Shown here one piece after another: positions 1 to 8,545 of a stretch of 64,000 nucleotides of DNA; positions within the stretch are counted from its first letter, which is position 1; each line of letters begins with the position of its first letter. Under the pieces are notes generated by a model. That model did not search any database and was not told where the DNA came from. It saw only the letters and a program-made list of their open reading frames with translations. Origin of the DNA: Paenibacillus sp. EZ-K15 (GTDB lineage: Bacteria; Bacillota; Bacilli; Paenibacillales; Paenibacillaceae); the NCBI RefSeq assembly GCF_002573715.1, contig NZ_PDHM01000021.1, positions 310,001-374,000 on the forward strand, in the 5' to 3' direction. A program made the translations under genes and the position numbers.

Positions 1-57
1 ATATGATATATGAAGAAACCCGATACCGGCAGAAATCCCATCTTTCCTCCCCTTACA

Positions 58-630
58 TTAGTTGTAGTCATCTGTAGTTGTAACCGCCAAGAAACAGGCT
101 ACAGATGCGTTGAGAGTAGGATTTTGATCTGCTAGTATCAGGTTTCTTTTTCCCCTCGCTAGGGAGAGATACATATAATAGTCATTCGAATTCATGCCAA
201 ACCATTGCAGCAGGTTCCAATCATCGTACAGTACCAGATTACGGGACTCCCCGGTGATCTCATTTTCAATGTCCAGATGCCCCTTCGTCAACTCCGAGGA
301 TCTTCCTAATAGTTCCTTCCATTCCACGGGCGAGCATGTCCCATTGTCGATCATATAAGATAAGGCAGTTGTCAGAATGCGTGTCCCGGCTTGTTCCACT
401 TCCGTCTTGGTCCAGTTCAATTCCTGCTCCAGAAATTCCAGTCTTAACAGCAGCAGGCCGAATGCCTCCAGATCTGACTGTGCATCAGCTTTAGGCAGCT
501 GTAAAAAGAAGGAGCCCTCTTCGCCGTCCGGGTATTCCCATTGCTGTATGCGAAACCTATCTGTAAAGGGAAGTGCGTGCTCTTGTATGTATGACCTTAA
601 ATCTACAAGCTCCTCCTGAGTCATGTGCAT
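58..630 (-). CDS. Hypothetical soluble protein, 190 aa
   Basis: I do not recognise this family. The product is an acidic, soluble protein with no signal peptide or membrane segment. It is rich in Trp and Tyr in its C-terminal third (WNLLQWFGMNSNDYYMYLSL). The start at 630 is weakly supported: no good Shine-Dalgarno precedes it, and a second ATG lies two codons inside (624). It is transcribed away from the MORN protein gene, with a 136-base intergenic region holding promoters for both. It may be a SMI1/KNR4-like or immunity-type protein judging only by size and acidity, which is speculation. Confidence 0.6.
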   Translation of the reverse strand: MHMTQEELVDLRSYIQEHALPFTDRFRIQQWEYPDGEEGSFFLQLPKADAQSDLEAFGLLLLRLEFLEQELNWTKTEVEQAGTRILTTALSYMIDNGTCSPVEWKELLGRSSELTKGHLDIENEITGESRNLVLYDDWNLLQWFGMNSNDYYMYLSLARGKRNLILADQNPTLNASVACFLAVTTTDDYN

Positions 631-732
631 TCTCGCCGTATCCGAATATCTTCACCGTTCATGCCCATATCACCATCCTCTTCCACTTCATTATATAGGA
701 CGTATAGGGGAATGAAGAAGTTTCCAGAGAAG

Positions 733-740
733 TGTATAAT
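733..740 (+). promoter_or_regulatory. Candidate -10 box for the MORN protein gene
   Basis: TATAAT occupies 735-740, 27 bases upstream of the ATG at 767. The region 17 bases further upstream has only a weak -35 match. AAGGAG sits 5 bases before the ATG, so the leader is short. Confidence 0.4.
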
Positions 741-766
741 AGAACCATATCAACGAAGGAGCCTAC

Positions 767-1504
767 ATGTTCATGAAAAAAATAACGGCATTATCCGTAA
801 CCTTAACACTTTCAGCTTCGATTATGGCCTCTTCACTAGCTTCGCTGCCGGTTTCCGTCGATGCGACCTCAGCCAAGGAATGGATACAGATCTCCGAAAG
901 GACGTCCTATTACGGTGAAGCAGCCAACGGCCAGCCCAATGGACGCGGTACGATCAAATGGGGAAATGGCAAACAATATTCCGGCGAATTCATTAACGGG
1001 AAGCGCACCGGAAACGGTAAATACATTAACGAATACCAAGTAGACGGTGAAACACATAAGGTGGTATACACCGGCCGCTGGAGTAACGACAAAATGGATG
1101 GCGAAGGCATCCTGACGCATAAGGTGACATTGCCTGACGGGTCCGTCCGATGGAATCAGATCCAGAAAGGGACATTCCAGGCAGGCGTCTTCCAAAGCGG
1201 ATACGATGTCACTCATGCCATCGCGGATCCCGACTACAACTTTATCTACAAGAAAGGCCAGGAATCGCTCGAAATCATGGGCTTCAATCAAAACATAAAG
1301 AAAGCCTGGGCCGCCGGAACGATGTTCAGCGTTCATTACAGAAACGGCTCCATCAACAAAAAATCTTCGGTTTTCCCTGCCAACTCGGCGGCTGAACAGC
1401 GTCAAAATGACGCCGCGATCCAATATTTCAAGAGCATTCAAAACAAAGTGGCTCCTCACCTGGAGCAATTTGAAGCATTGTCCAAGCAGGTTCCATTAAA
1501 ATAA
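767..1504 (+). CDS. Secreted MORN-repeat protein
   Basis: A 245-residue exported protein. A Sec-type signal peptide covers about residues 1-33 (MFMKK start, hydrophobic core, Ala-Thr-Ser cleavage region). Three MORN-like repeats follow at about residues 47-120: YYGEAANGQPNGRGTIKW, YSGEFINGKRTGNGKY and YTGRWSNDKMDGEGIL. The C-terminal 90 residues are charged, possibly helical, and unrecognised. MORN repeats are beta-hairpin units that often bind lipid or protein; the function in bacterial exported proteins is mostly unknown. The gene is monocistronic, with a TATAAT upstream and an intrinsic terminator immediately downstream. AAGGAG lies 5 bases before the chosen start. Confidence 0.8.
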   Translation: MFMKKITALSVTLTLSASIMASSLASLPVSVDATSAKEWIQISERTSYYGEAANGQPNGRGTIKWGNGKQYSGEFINGKRTGNGKYINEYQVDGETHKVVYTGRWSNDKMDGEGILTHKVTLPDGSVRWNQIQKGTFQAGVFQSGYDVTHAIADPDYNFIYKKGQESLEIMGFNQNIKKAWAAGTMFSVHYRNGSINKKSSVFPANSAAEQRQNDAAIQYFKSIQNKVAPHLEQFEALSKQVPLK

Positions 1505-1525
1505 CCTGACCCAATACAATCGTCA

Positions 1526-1564
1526 AAGAACCCGGTAACTTGCCTATAGCAAGACCGGGTTCTT
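1526..1564. terminator. Intrinsic terminator between convergent genes
   Basis: The inverted repeat AAGAACCCGGT / ACCGGGTTCTT forms an 11-bp stem with a 17-base loop. It is followed by TCTTCTATTA on the plus strand and lies between the convergent MORN gene and the AlgX-like gene. Confidence 0.75.
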
Positions 1565-1598
1565 CTATTACCGAAGGAGCCTATCCATCACAATATCT

Positions 1599-3137
1599 CT
1601 AAGATGCAGGACCCTCGAGCACAAACTGTAACGTATAATGATCCAGCTTCTTCACCTCTACTTGATACCCCAATAAATCTGCCGTTTGCAGGAGTGGCAT
1701 CATCGTCTTGCCCTCCGAGATATAAGGAGCATGCCGAAGCGTAATTTCGGCTGCGGCCGCTTCTTTCTTGCGATCCTCTTGGCTGCTCCACCCCCAAGCT
1801 TTCGTTGAATCTACCGTCAGTTCGGCGACAGAACCTTTACCCGATAAAGTTATTTTTCCTGCGTTATATGCCGCCGTTAACCCGAGCGCTTTAACCGCTT
1901 CCTTCACGGGTACCATCAATTCCGTCTCATCCGGCATCTTCCGACTTGTAAAATGGACGGGTTCTCCGTTTTCGGTAATCCGTACCTCCACGCTTCGGGC
2001 TTCCTTCCCGACTATCAGCACTGTATCAACCTGTTTGGTTAACTGCTCCATGAAGGTCGCGGCATTCTCGGGCGTCATCTTATAGCGGGCATCCTGCAGG
2101 CTCACCGCTTGAGTAATCCGGGAGTTTATGTCCTGGGAATGATGAGAAAGATCCTTGAACTGCGAGAAGTCATAGGTCCAGTCCGCTTCCGCCTGAAAAT
2201 CATATACTTGCGTGTTGCCGTGACGGTTCAGCTGCTGGAACATCCACGTCTTCATCTCCAGTTGATTGCTGTAACGGGCCGGGTTCGTATCCTGCCACAG
2301 CTTCTGCCTCAGGATGCTGTATGGCGGGTAATAGACAATAAACTCAACGTCGGGATAAGCCTCTACCAAGGACAATACATACGTATTGAAATGATGCTGA
2401 ACCTGCTCGATCGGCTCTTCATTCACGCTGAAATAGTATTCCGTATTTCGAGCCCGATCATAGGCATTCATCACTTGATCATTTCCGTATGACACCTCGT
2501 TGTGCCAGTTGTACAGATTTTCGATATTTTGGGGAGTGCCTCCCATGAGTGTTTTGACGATCCCTCTCGCAAAGTTTTCATAGGCTGAATAATTGAACCA
2601 GTACTTATAATCATTCCACCAGATATCGTCATACAGATATTCCGGAAAATAGTCGTCCGCGCCTTCATCCGGATTCTTCAGCGCAAAATAGTCCAATCCC
2701 CACAAAACGGTCTTTACCTTCCCGGTCTGAAGCGCCAGAGACGCAATTTTATACTGCTCATCGGCTGTCGATCCGCGCATGGATAACTTTAGCGCTTGGC
2801 CTCCCAGCGCCTTTCCCACTTCGGACGGCAGGAAATTCTCCGTCATGGATGTGCCGAGGATGATGGTATCATATGGGTAATTGCGGGCTAGTCCCGGGTT
2901 CTGGTATCGCTGCTCGCTGGTAAAGATCGGAGCGTACCAGGTCGCTTTGCGGTAGAACTGAAAGGGATCCAATACAAATGTCATGCAGCCGACCAGCAGT
3001 GCAACAATGAGGGAAGCGAGCGCAAACTGAATCAGCATCCTTCTCCCTGCCCTCCGATGAATACGAACGGATTGAGGAGCAGCGGCTGCGCTCGACTTGG
3101 GAGACGCCGACTTGGTGGCCGTTGATGTCGTTGGCAT
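1599..3137 (-). CDS. AlgX/DHHW-like polysaccharide O-acetylation protein with C-terminal stalk domain
   Basis: A 512-residue membrane-anchored protein probably acting with the adjacent MBOAT protein to O-acetylate a surface polymer. A Ser/Ala/Pro/Lys-rich N-terminus precedes one transmembrane helix (about 34-56). An SGNH-hydrolase-like domain follows with GTSMTENF at about 95-102 (nucleophile Ser97) and a late Asp-His region (KDLSHHSQDIN). About residues 375-512 resemble the copper-amine-oxidase N-terminal 'stalk' fold common in Paenibacillus exported proteins (MVPVKEAVKALGL, then a MMPLLQTADLLG repeat). It lies 17 bases downstream of the MBOAT gene in the same operon. The family assignment rests on the SMTEN motif and this pairing; the polymer acetylated is unknown. 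Confidence 0.72.
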   Translation of the reverse strand: MPTTSTATKSASPKSSAAAAPQSVRIHRRAGRRMLIQFALASLIVALLVGCMTFVLDPFQFYRKATWYAPIFTSEQRYQNPGLARNYPYDTIILGTSMTENFLPSEVGKALGGQALKLSMRGSTADEQYKIASLALQTGKVKTVLWGLDYFALKNPDEGADDYFPEYLYDDIWWNDYKYWFNYSAYENFARGIVKTLMGGTPQNIENLYNWHNEVSYGNDQVMNAYDRARNTEYYFSVNEEPIEQVQHHFNTYVLSLVEAYPDVEFIVYYPPYSILRQKLWQDTNPARYSNQLEMKTWMFQQLNRHGNTQVYDFQAEADWTYDFSQFKDLSHHSQDINSRITQAVSLQDARYKMTPENAATFMEQLTKQVDTVLIVGKEARSVEVRITENGEPVHFTSRKMPDETELMVPVKEAVKALGLTAAYNAGKITLSGKGSVAELTVDSTKAWGWSSQEDRKKEAAAAEITLRHAPYISEGKTMMPLLQTADLLGYQVEVKKLDHYTLQFVLEGPAS

Positions 3138-3154
3138 GTTGAACGCCGCCTTTC

Positions 3155-4561
3155 CTAGAAATTAAAATACAAAAACTCGCTAATGCGGGTGATGTACATC
3201 AGAGAGATGACAAACAGAACCGCACATACGACGGCTTGCTTGAAATTCGGACGGAAGGAAACCGACAATTCCGAGGAATTCCGGCAGAGCAGCACAATCG
3301 GCGCGATGACAACAATGATGGCCAGCGGCTCTAATATGGCATCATTCAAATAGAGATGAATGCCTGACAAACCGCTCATTCCCTTTAATAAACGCATAGC
3401 CTGAGCCCAGCTTTCCGCACGGAAAAAGACCCAGGTAACCGTAATGAACACAAAGGTGATCGTCCAAGCGAGAAGACGCGGCATCGCAATGCCAAGCTTC
3501 CCCCAGAATCGGTGAATGACTTGTCCCACGCCGTGCAGCAGGCCCCAGAACAGAAAGGTCCAGCCGGCACCGTGCCACAAACCGCCAATCAGGAAGGTCA
3601 GCACCAGGTTCCGCAGCATGATCGCTTCACCCCGGCGGTTGCCTCCGAGCGGGATATAAATATAGTCCCGCAAAAAACGGCTTAGGGTCATATGCCAGCG
3701 CCGCCAGAAATCCTGTATGTTCAGCGCCTTATAAGGCGAATTGAAGTTCTGCGGCAGCCGAATATTGAACAGAAGCGCCGCACCGATGGCCATGTCGGTG
3801 TAACCGCTGAAGTCGAAGTAGAGTTGAAATGTGTATGACAAAGCAGCGATCCAGGAATCAACGAAGCCCGCTGCTGTGTCAAAGCCCGCATTGGCATAGA
3901 TCGCCAGTGTATCGGCAATGACCACCTTCTTAAACAAGCCGACACAGAATATAAAAACACCGTTAGCGGCGTTTCCCCAATCCCACAGCTTCCCCCGAAC
4001 CCGATCGAACTGCGGCATCATCTCACCATGATGCAGGATCGGTCCCGCGATCAAATGAGGATAGAAGGTCACAAACAGCACATAGTTGACGATATTGTAC
4101 TCACTGGCCTTCCCTTTGTAAGCATCTACCAAATATGCGATTTGGGTAAAGGTAAAGAAGCTGATCCCAAGCGGCAGCACCAGATTGAGGAGAGATACTT
4201 CCCACCCTGTTGCAGCTCCTATATTAACGAGAAAGAAATCGGCGTATTTATAGTAGATTAACAGCAGCACATTGCCTGTGATGCCACAAATTAATATGCC
4301 TCTGGCACCCCGCTGGGAGGAAGAAGGGTCTTTGGAGTTGGCTTGACGGGCTTGCAGCAGCCGTCCGATGAAATAGTTGAAGGCAATCGAAGCGAGAAGA
4401 AGAGGAAGATAGCTGATATTCCACCAGCTGTAAAAAAATAACGAAGAAAGCGCCAGCCAGCACTTGGCTGCCAGGCTATATCGAAACCGATTCAACCCAA
4501 AATATACGATAACCGTGATCGGCAGGAATATAAAAATAAAGGGATAGGAATTAAACAACAT
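3155..4561 (-). CDS. MBOAT family O-acyltransferase (AlgI/PatA-like)
   Basis: A 468-residue polytopic membrane protein that would move acetyl groups across the membrane for polysaccharide or peptidoglycan-type O-acetylation. It shows the two MBOAT histidines: His290 in FWRRWHMTLSRF and His330 in GGLWHGAGW, the catalytic position. About ten hydrophobic segments are visible, and the length matches AlgI/PatA proteins (about 460-500). It is the first gene of a two-gene operon with the AlgX-like protein, the usual acyltransferase plus SGNH-partner arrangement. The upstream 259 bases are AT-rich and hold an inverted repeat. Confidence 0.9.
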   Translation of the reverse strand: MLFNSYPFIFIFLPITVIVYFGLNRFRYSLAAKCWLALSSLFFYSWWNISYLPLLLASIAFNYFIGRLLQARQANSKDPSSSQRGARGILICGITGNVLLLIYYKYADFFLVNIGAATGWEVSLLNLVLPLGISFFTFTQIAYLVDAYKGKASEYNIVNYVLFVTFYPHLIAGPILHHGEMMPQFDRVRGKLWDWGNAANGVFIFCVGLFKKVVIADTLAIYANAGFDTAAGFVDSWIAALSYTFQLYFDFSGYTDMAIGAALLFNIRLPQNFNSPYKALNIQDFWRRWHMTLSRFLRDYIYIPLGGNRRGEAIMLRNLVLTFLIGGLWHGAGWTFLFWGLLHGVGQVIHRFWGKLGIAMPRLLAWTITFVFITVTWVFFRAESWAQAMRLLKGMSGLSGIHLYLNDAILEPLAIIVVIAPIVLLCRNSSELSVSFRPNFKQAVVCAVLFVISLMYITRISEFLYFNF

Positions 4562-4682
4562 GCCGGGAAAGGCACCTCCGACTTTCTAAATTGACCATTC
4601 GTTAACGATGTCGATTCTTGGCGGTAATTTCTAAATAATATCATATATTTTACATTCGAGATATAATTTTCTTGTTTAGGAC

Positions 4683-4701
4683 TCGATATGATATATATCG
4701 A
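4683..4701. promoter_or_regulatory. AT-rich inverted repeat upstream of the O-acetylation operon
   Basis: TCGATAT and ATATCGA flank a 5-base centre, about 120 bases upstream of the MBOAT start. It could be an operator, but AT-rich palindromes are common by chance in this region. Confidence 0.3.
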
Positions 4702-4745
4702 ACTTTTTTCATATAAAGATAAGCTATAAAACCTAGTAATTTCGT

Positions 4746-4778
4746 ATAAAAAAAGAGGCCGCTATTCATGCGGTCCCC
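4746..4778 (-). terminator. Terminator of the YdeI-like gene
   Basis: On the minus strand GGGACCGC-loop-GCGGCCTC is followed by a run of seven T residues. It lies 43 bases past the stop of the YdeI-like gene. Confidence 0.65.
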
Positions 4779-4820
4779 TTGTTGCCATGCTATAGATCTG
4801 CGTAGTATAAATAACCCCGG

Positions 4821-5270
4821 CTACTGTGAACGTCCCTCGTTCAGCATCAAGATGGTCTTATCGATTCGCCGCTGACGGGTTTCCATCGCCTTAGCCCCCT
4901 CGATCGACAGCACCAAGCGGCGTTTATTACTGTAGGACAAATTATCGAAGTATTGTCGTGCCACCGGGTTCAGATCCAGAGTCGCGGAAAAATCCTCGGG
5001 TACCATGATCTCGCGCGGCTCGGTATCAAGCTCAATCTGAACGGTCACTTCGTCACCCGCTGCAACTCCCGCTGCTTGCCGGTTCTCTGCGCTGAGCGGC
5101 AGCATGAATACGCCTCCCATAGGGGCGATGGTACTGCGATAGGTATGCTTGCCGATGGTGACTGCAACTGGGGGTCTTTTGCCCGAACCAAGGCCTTCCA
5201 CAACTTCATCCGGCACCTGAAACCCTGTTGCCGTCTTACCGCCTAACTGTATCGTCGTTTGAAATTCCAT
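4821..5270 (-). CDS. DUF1905 / YdeI-like protein
   Basis: A 149-residue cytoplasmic protein. The first 85 residues form a DUF1905-like beta-rich domain (MEFQTTIQLGGKTATGFQVP, then KRPPVAVTIGKHTYRSTIAP). The C-terminal 55 residues match the YdeI/OmpD-associated helical tail (PVARQYFDNLSYSNKRRLVLS). The biochemical role of the family is not established. The start at 5270 is preferred over 5297 because GGAGG lies 9 bases before it. It is followed by its own terminator and lies 47 bases after the SDR gene on the same strand. Confidence 0.8.
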   Translation of the reverse strand: MEFQTTIQLGGKTATGFQVPDEVVEGLGSGKRPPVAVTIGKHTYRSTIAPMGGVFMLPLSAENRQAAGVAAGDEVTVQIELDTEPREIMVPEDFSATLDLNPVARQYFDNLSYSNKRRLVLSIEGAKAMETRQRRIDKTILMLNEGRSQ

Positions 5271-5317
5271 TTTTGTATTCCTCCAGTTAAAAATCATGGG
5301 CTACCACGAACACAGCC

Positions 5318-6079
5318 TTATTGTGCCGTCCAGCCGCCATCCACAAGCAGCAAAGTGCCTGTAACAAGATCGGATGCCGGGGAGGCGAGATAAATAACGG
5401 CTCCAGCCACATCGCCAATGGTACCGATTCGCCCTGCCGGGATCCGTGCCAGGACGCCGTCGCGAAAATCGGGGGAGTCCAGTCGCTCGGCTGTTCCCGG
5501 CGTATGGATGAACGTAGGACCGACGGCATTGATGTTCACGCCACGGCTGGACCACTCCAGCGCCAGCACCTTTGTCAGCTGATTCACGCCGCCTTTGGAG
5601 GCGCAATAGGCAGCCCCTTCCGTAATCCCAACGACACTCACCTGGGAGCTGACGTTAATGATTTTTCCGTCCCCCTGCTCCAGCATGATGCGGCCGGCGG
5701 CCTGACAGCAGAAAAATACGCCCTTCAAATTCACGTCCATCATCTCATCCCAATAATCCTCGGTGATATCTTCCGCAAGCATCCCCTCTCCCAGACCCGC
5801 GTTATTGACCACGATATCGAGCCGGCCGAAATCCTTGGCTACCTGACCAAACACGGTTCGGATCTGCTCCACATTCCGGACGTCCAGCTCATAGGCCTTG
5901 GCCTGACCTCCTGCCTGAGAGATTTCCTCGACCAATCGATCCAGCGAGTCTTTGCTTCGTGCCATGACGGCAACCTTGGCTCCTGCTGCTGCCAGCGCTT
6001 GGGCTAGTCCATAGCCGATGCCTTTGCTGGCCCCCGTCACGATTGCGATTTTATCCTGAATGCTGAAATTAGGCTGCAT
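5318..6079 (-). CDS. SDR family oxidoreductase
   Basis: A 253-residue classical short-chain dehydrogenase/reductase. The Rossmann motif is TGASKGIG (about residues 14-21), the NNAG motif is present (VVNNAGLG), and the catalytic Ser-Tyr-Lys set is visible in INVSSQVS and YCASKGG. The PG-type motif is replaced by NAVGPTFIHT. The resemblance is to gluconate/glucose dehydrogenase-type SDRs, but the substrate cannot be read from the sequence. The start at 6079 is chosen because GGAGGT lies 7 bases upstream, whereas 6097 has no ribosome binding site. It is divergent from the DUF3626 gene. Confidence 0.85.
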   Translation of the reverse strand: MQPNFSIQDKIAIVTGASKGIGYGLAQALAAAGAKVAVMARSKDSLDRLVEEISQAGGQAKAYELDVRNVEQIRTVFGQVAKDFGRLDIVVNNAGLGEGMLAEDITEDYWDEMMDVNLKGVFFCCQAAGRIMLEQGDGKIINVSSQVSVVGITEGAAYCASKGGVNQLTKVLALEWSSRGVNINAVGPTFIHTPGTAERLDSPDFRDGVLARIPAGRIGTIGDVAGAVIYLASPASDLVTGTLLLVDGGWTAQ

Positions 6080-6273
6080 ATGTAATACCTCCATCACCTT
6101 AGATTCTATGTAGTTTCATTAAAGCATGATGGCTGGTCAGTCGCAATCGTTCCCAGATCCCCCTCCCCAGTAAATCCATCCGATTAAGGCCTAAAGTACG
6201 TTAATTTGCAGCAGCAATAGAGGAATCTCTGCCCGTGGGCTAGAAATGATGAGAAATATAGCGATCGTTGTCT

Positions 6274-6300
6274 AGTATGGAGAGTATGGAGAGAATGGAG
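6274..6300. repeat. Three tandem 9-bp repeats forming the DUF3626 leader
   Basis: AGTATGGAG, AGTATGGAG and AGAATGGAG follow each other without a gap. The last unit supplies the GGAGG that lies 11 bases before the ATG at 6312. Each unit carries a GGAG core. Confidence 0.75.
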
Positions 6301-6311
6301 GAAATCCAAGT

Positions 6312-7412
6312 ATGAGCGAACGATTATCTGAAGCGCAGCAACAAGCGATTCTTCATGTCGAATCAACAGCGGCGGCCCAACGAAAAGTCGCTTTGGAAAT
6401 GACGGAACAAATCTTGCGGAAACATGAACAAGACTCCGTAACGATCGGCTCGCTGTTAACCCATATCGGAAAGTCTGCACGTGTTACGTTAAATTTCCAT
6501 CCGGATCGGATAATGCCCACCGGACACGCTGTCATCGAATCCCTCTTGGCAGAAGGCATATATCATAACCAGTTCATCACGAGCGTGACGAATGGAAGCC
6601 GAACCGCCTACCCGGGCGGTGACCGCGACCAATGGGAACGGCTCCTGTTTGGCGGTGCCTACCAGCAGCCTGATGTACGTAACGACGAGCGGCCGAAATA
6701 CGGAGCACTCAATCTCATGAATTATGCCGATGGTGCATCTCCCCGCTTCGGTTCCTGTTTGTTGGTGCTATCCCCTAACATATTGAACCGTTGCACCTTT
6801 ACATTCGGAGACAGTCATGCAGGTCCTGAGTTTGTAGGTACCATTCGTCAATGGAATTCAATTCTCGCTGCACTCTTGCATCAAGTTGAGTCTACAGGCT
6901 CGGCCCTGGGTTACCGGGATGTGGACATTCCATACATGCTGGAGCGGATTCTTCATCTGCCTTTATCGAATACCGGCTCCTCCGGGCCCGTTGGGCGTTC
7001 CTTGGATGATTATATTGAAGCGCAAATCCATGGTGTCATCGACTTGTCCAGCGATGTGGAGGCCCTAGTGGCCGATCCGTCCTACCGGGACACCCCGATT
7101 GGCCAATTGCTCCATGCATTATGTGAACGGTATAACCTCACCTTGTTCTGGCACCCAGGCTTCCGCCTTGCTGTACAGGATGTTCCGGATGATTTCCGGG
7201 GACCCGTCATGCCGCCGCTCGCCAAACGGATCGATCAACGTTTTGGAGGCTCGCTGGGCATGCTGGATGCAGCCATTATTGGCAAAGCCGCTGCTCAACT
7301 GCACCATGATCCAAGCGAGTGGAGCGATTGGGGAACATTTGATGAAACCTTCCAGCATCTCAAACAGCTGTGGCATGTGCTCGTAAAGTATGGACATTCG
7401 TATCCGTATTGA
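6312..7412 (+). CDS. DUF3626 domain-containing protein
   Basis: A 366-residue cytoplasmic protein covering a full DUF3626 domain. Features seen are RVTLNFHPDR, the Gly-rich PGGDRDQWER, YGALNLMNYADGASPRFGS and TFTFGDSH, which are the blocks I associate with this family. No signal peptide or membrane segment is present. The function of DUF3626 is not established. Its leader consists of three tandem 9-bp repeats ending in the Shine-Dalgarno. The AraC/GyrI regulator gene follows on the same strand after 150 bases. Confidence 0.85.
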   Translation: MSERLSEAQQQAILHVESTAAAQRKVALEMTEQILRKHEQDSVTIGSLLTHIGKSARVTLNFHPDRIMPTGHAVIESLLAEGIYHNQFITSVTNGSRTAYPGGDRDQWERLLFGGAYQQPDVRNDERPKYGALNLMNYADGASPRFGSCLLVLSPNILNRCTFTFGDSHAGPEFVGTIRQWNSILAALLHQVESTGSALGYRDVDIPYMLERILHLPLSNTGSSGPVGRSLDDYIEAQIHGVIDLSSDVEALVADPSYRDTPIGQLLHALCERYNLTLFWHPGFRLAVQDVPDDFRGPVMPPLAKRIDQRFGGSLGMLDAAIIGKAAAQLHHDPSEWSDWGTFDETFQHLKQLWHVLVKYGHSYPY

Positions 7413-7562
7413 CCAAACCGCTAAGCTTTATTTTTGCCTAAGTACGCGCATTGGCATGAGGGTCCGACTAAAGATAACCGGGCTAGCGATATCCGTTCAG
7501 CAACGGCTAGGTCTTTTAGGCGCAGCTTCTTATATATTGATCTTAGAAAGGATGATGACCGG

Positions 7563-8420
7563 ATGGATTGGGTCCAGCGGATGAATGAGGCCATAGGCTA
7601 TATAGAAGGACACATAACCGAGGAGATCGATTACGCTGAAGCTGCACAGATCGCATGCTGCTCCGTGTACCATTTTCAACGCATGTTTCCGTTCATTACG
7701 GATGTTTCGCTGTCCGAATACATACGGAGACGCCGGCTGACACTGGCCGCCTACGAGCTGCAAAACAGCGAAATCAAAGTAATCGACCTTGCCCTTAAAT
7801 ATGGTTATGATTCCCCGGAGGCGTTCGCGCGTGCATTCCAGAACATGCATGGCACAACGCCGACGGCCGCACGTCAGACGGGTACCAAACTGAAGGCCTA
7901 TCCCCGCATCTCCTTTCAATTCTCAATGCGAGGGGCTGCCGAAATGAATTACAGAATCGAAGAAATGAAGGAGTTTTCCGTGGTCGGTTTCAAAGAGCAG
8001 GTAAGCACGCAGCGTGCCTATGAAGACGTTCCCCGCCTCTGGATGGAGGCTCAGGAGAAGGGCATTTTCGAGAAGCTATGGAACTATCGTGTGCAAGACC
8101 ATCCAATCCGGGGAATACTGGGTGTTTGTGCAGACGGTGACTACGGGAAGAATGAGCATTTTGACTACATCATGTCCGTTGTATCCCAGGATACGCCTCA
8201 GGAACCGATGGTACAGCGGCGTTTCCCCGCCGCCACTTGGGCCGTATTCGAGCTGGAAGGAGATCCGAGCGGCATTGCGGAGATGTGGAAGCGTCTTTAT
8301 ACGGAGTGGATACCATCCCATGCTTATGATCTCGCACCGCTTCCTGCCATCGAATGCTATCTTCCTCCGGACGAGCATAAGAACGAGTTATGGATTCCTG
8401 TCGTAAGAAAGGCACAGTAG
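7563..8420 (+). CDS. AraC family regulator with GyrI-like effector domain
   Basis: A 285-residue regulator. The N-terminal AraC-type double helix-turn-helix spans about residues 7-110 (AAQIACCSVYHFQRMF and LALKYGYDSPEAFARAFQNM). A GyrI-like small-molecule-binding domain follows (about 125-285, ending AIECYLPPDEHKNELWIPV). This is the Rob/BmrR-like layout of regulators that sense hydrophobic cations or drugs. ATG at 7563 is chosen because the HTH begins right after it and AAAGGA lies about 10 bases upstream; an in-frame extension to 7434 has no ribosome site and no homologous look. Confidence 0.85.
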   Translation: MDWVQRMNEAIGYIEGHITEEIDYAEAAQIACCSVYHFQRMFPFITDVSLSEYIRRRRLTLAAYELQNSEIKVIDLALKYGYDSPEAFARAFQNMHGTTPTAARQTGTKLKAYPRISFQFSMRGAAEMNYRIEEMKEFSVVGFKEQVSTQRAYEDVPRLWMEAQEKGIFEKLWNYRVQDHPIRGILGVCADGDYGKNEHFDYIMSVVSQDTPQEPMVQRRFPAATWAVFELEGDPSGIAEMWKRLYTEWIPSHAYDLAPLPAIECYLPPDEHKNELWIPVVRKAQ

Positions 8421-8471
8421 ATTCCATCGCTGAAGACGTGCACTTTTTTGCCAAAAAATCATAATAAAAGA

Positions 8472-8506
8472 AGCCGCAAATTCTGTGCAATACAGAGTTT
8501 GCGGCT
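8472..8506. terminator. Bidirectional terminator
   Basis: AGCCGCAAA and TTTGCGGCT form a 9-bp stem extended by TTCTGT/ACAGA-type pairing. It serves the AraC gene on the plus strand and the convergent SLH protein gene on the minus strand. Confidence 0.7.
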
Positions 8507-8545
8507 CTTATATAGAAATTGTGCATCAAGGCTGTGATCTTGACG

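Noticed and set aside
869..1468. 199-codon ORF antisense to the MORN gene
   Set aside because: It is a mirror frame of a gene with clear MORN repeats and signal peptide; no ribosome site.
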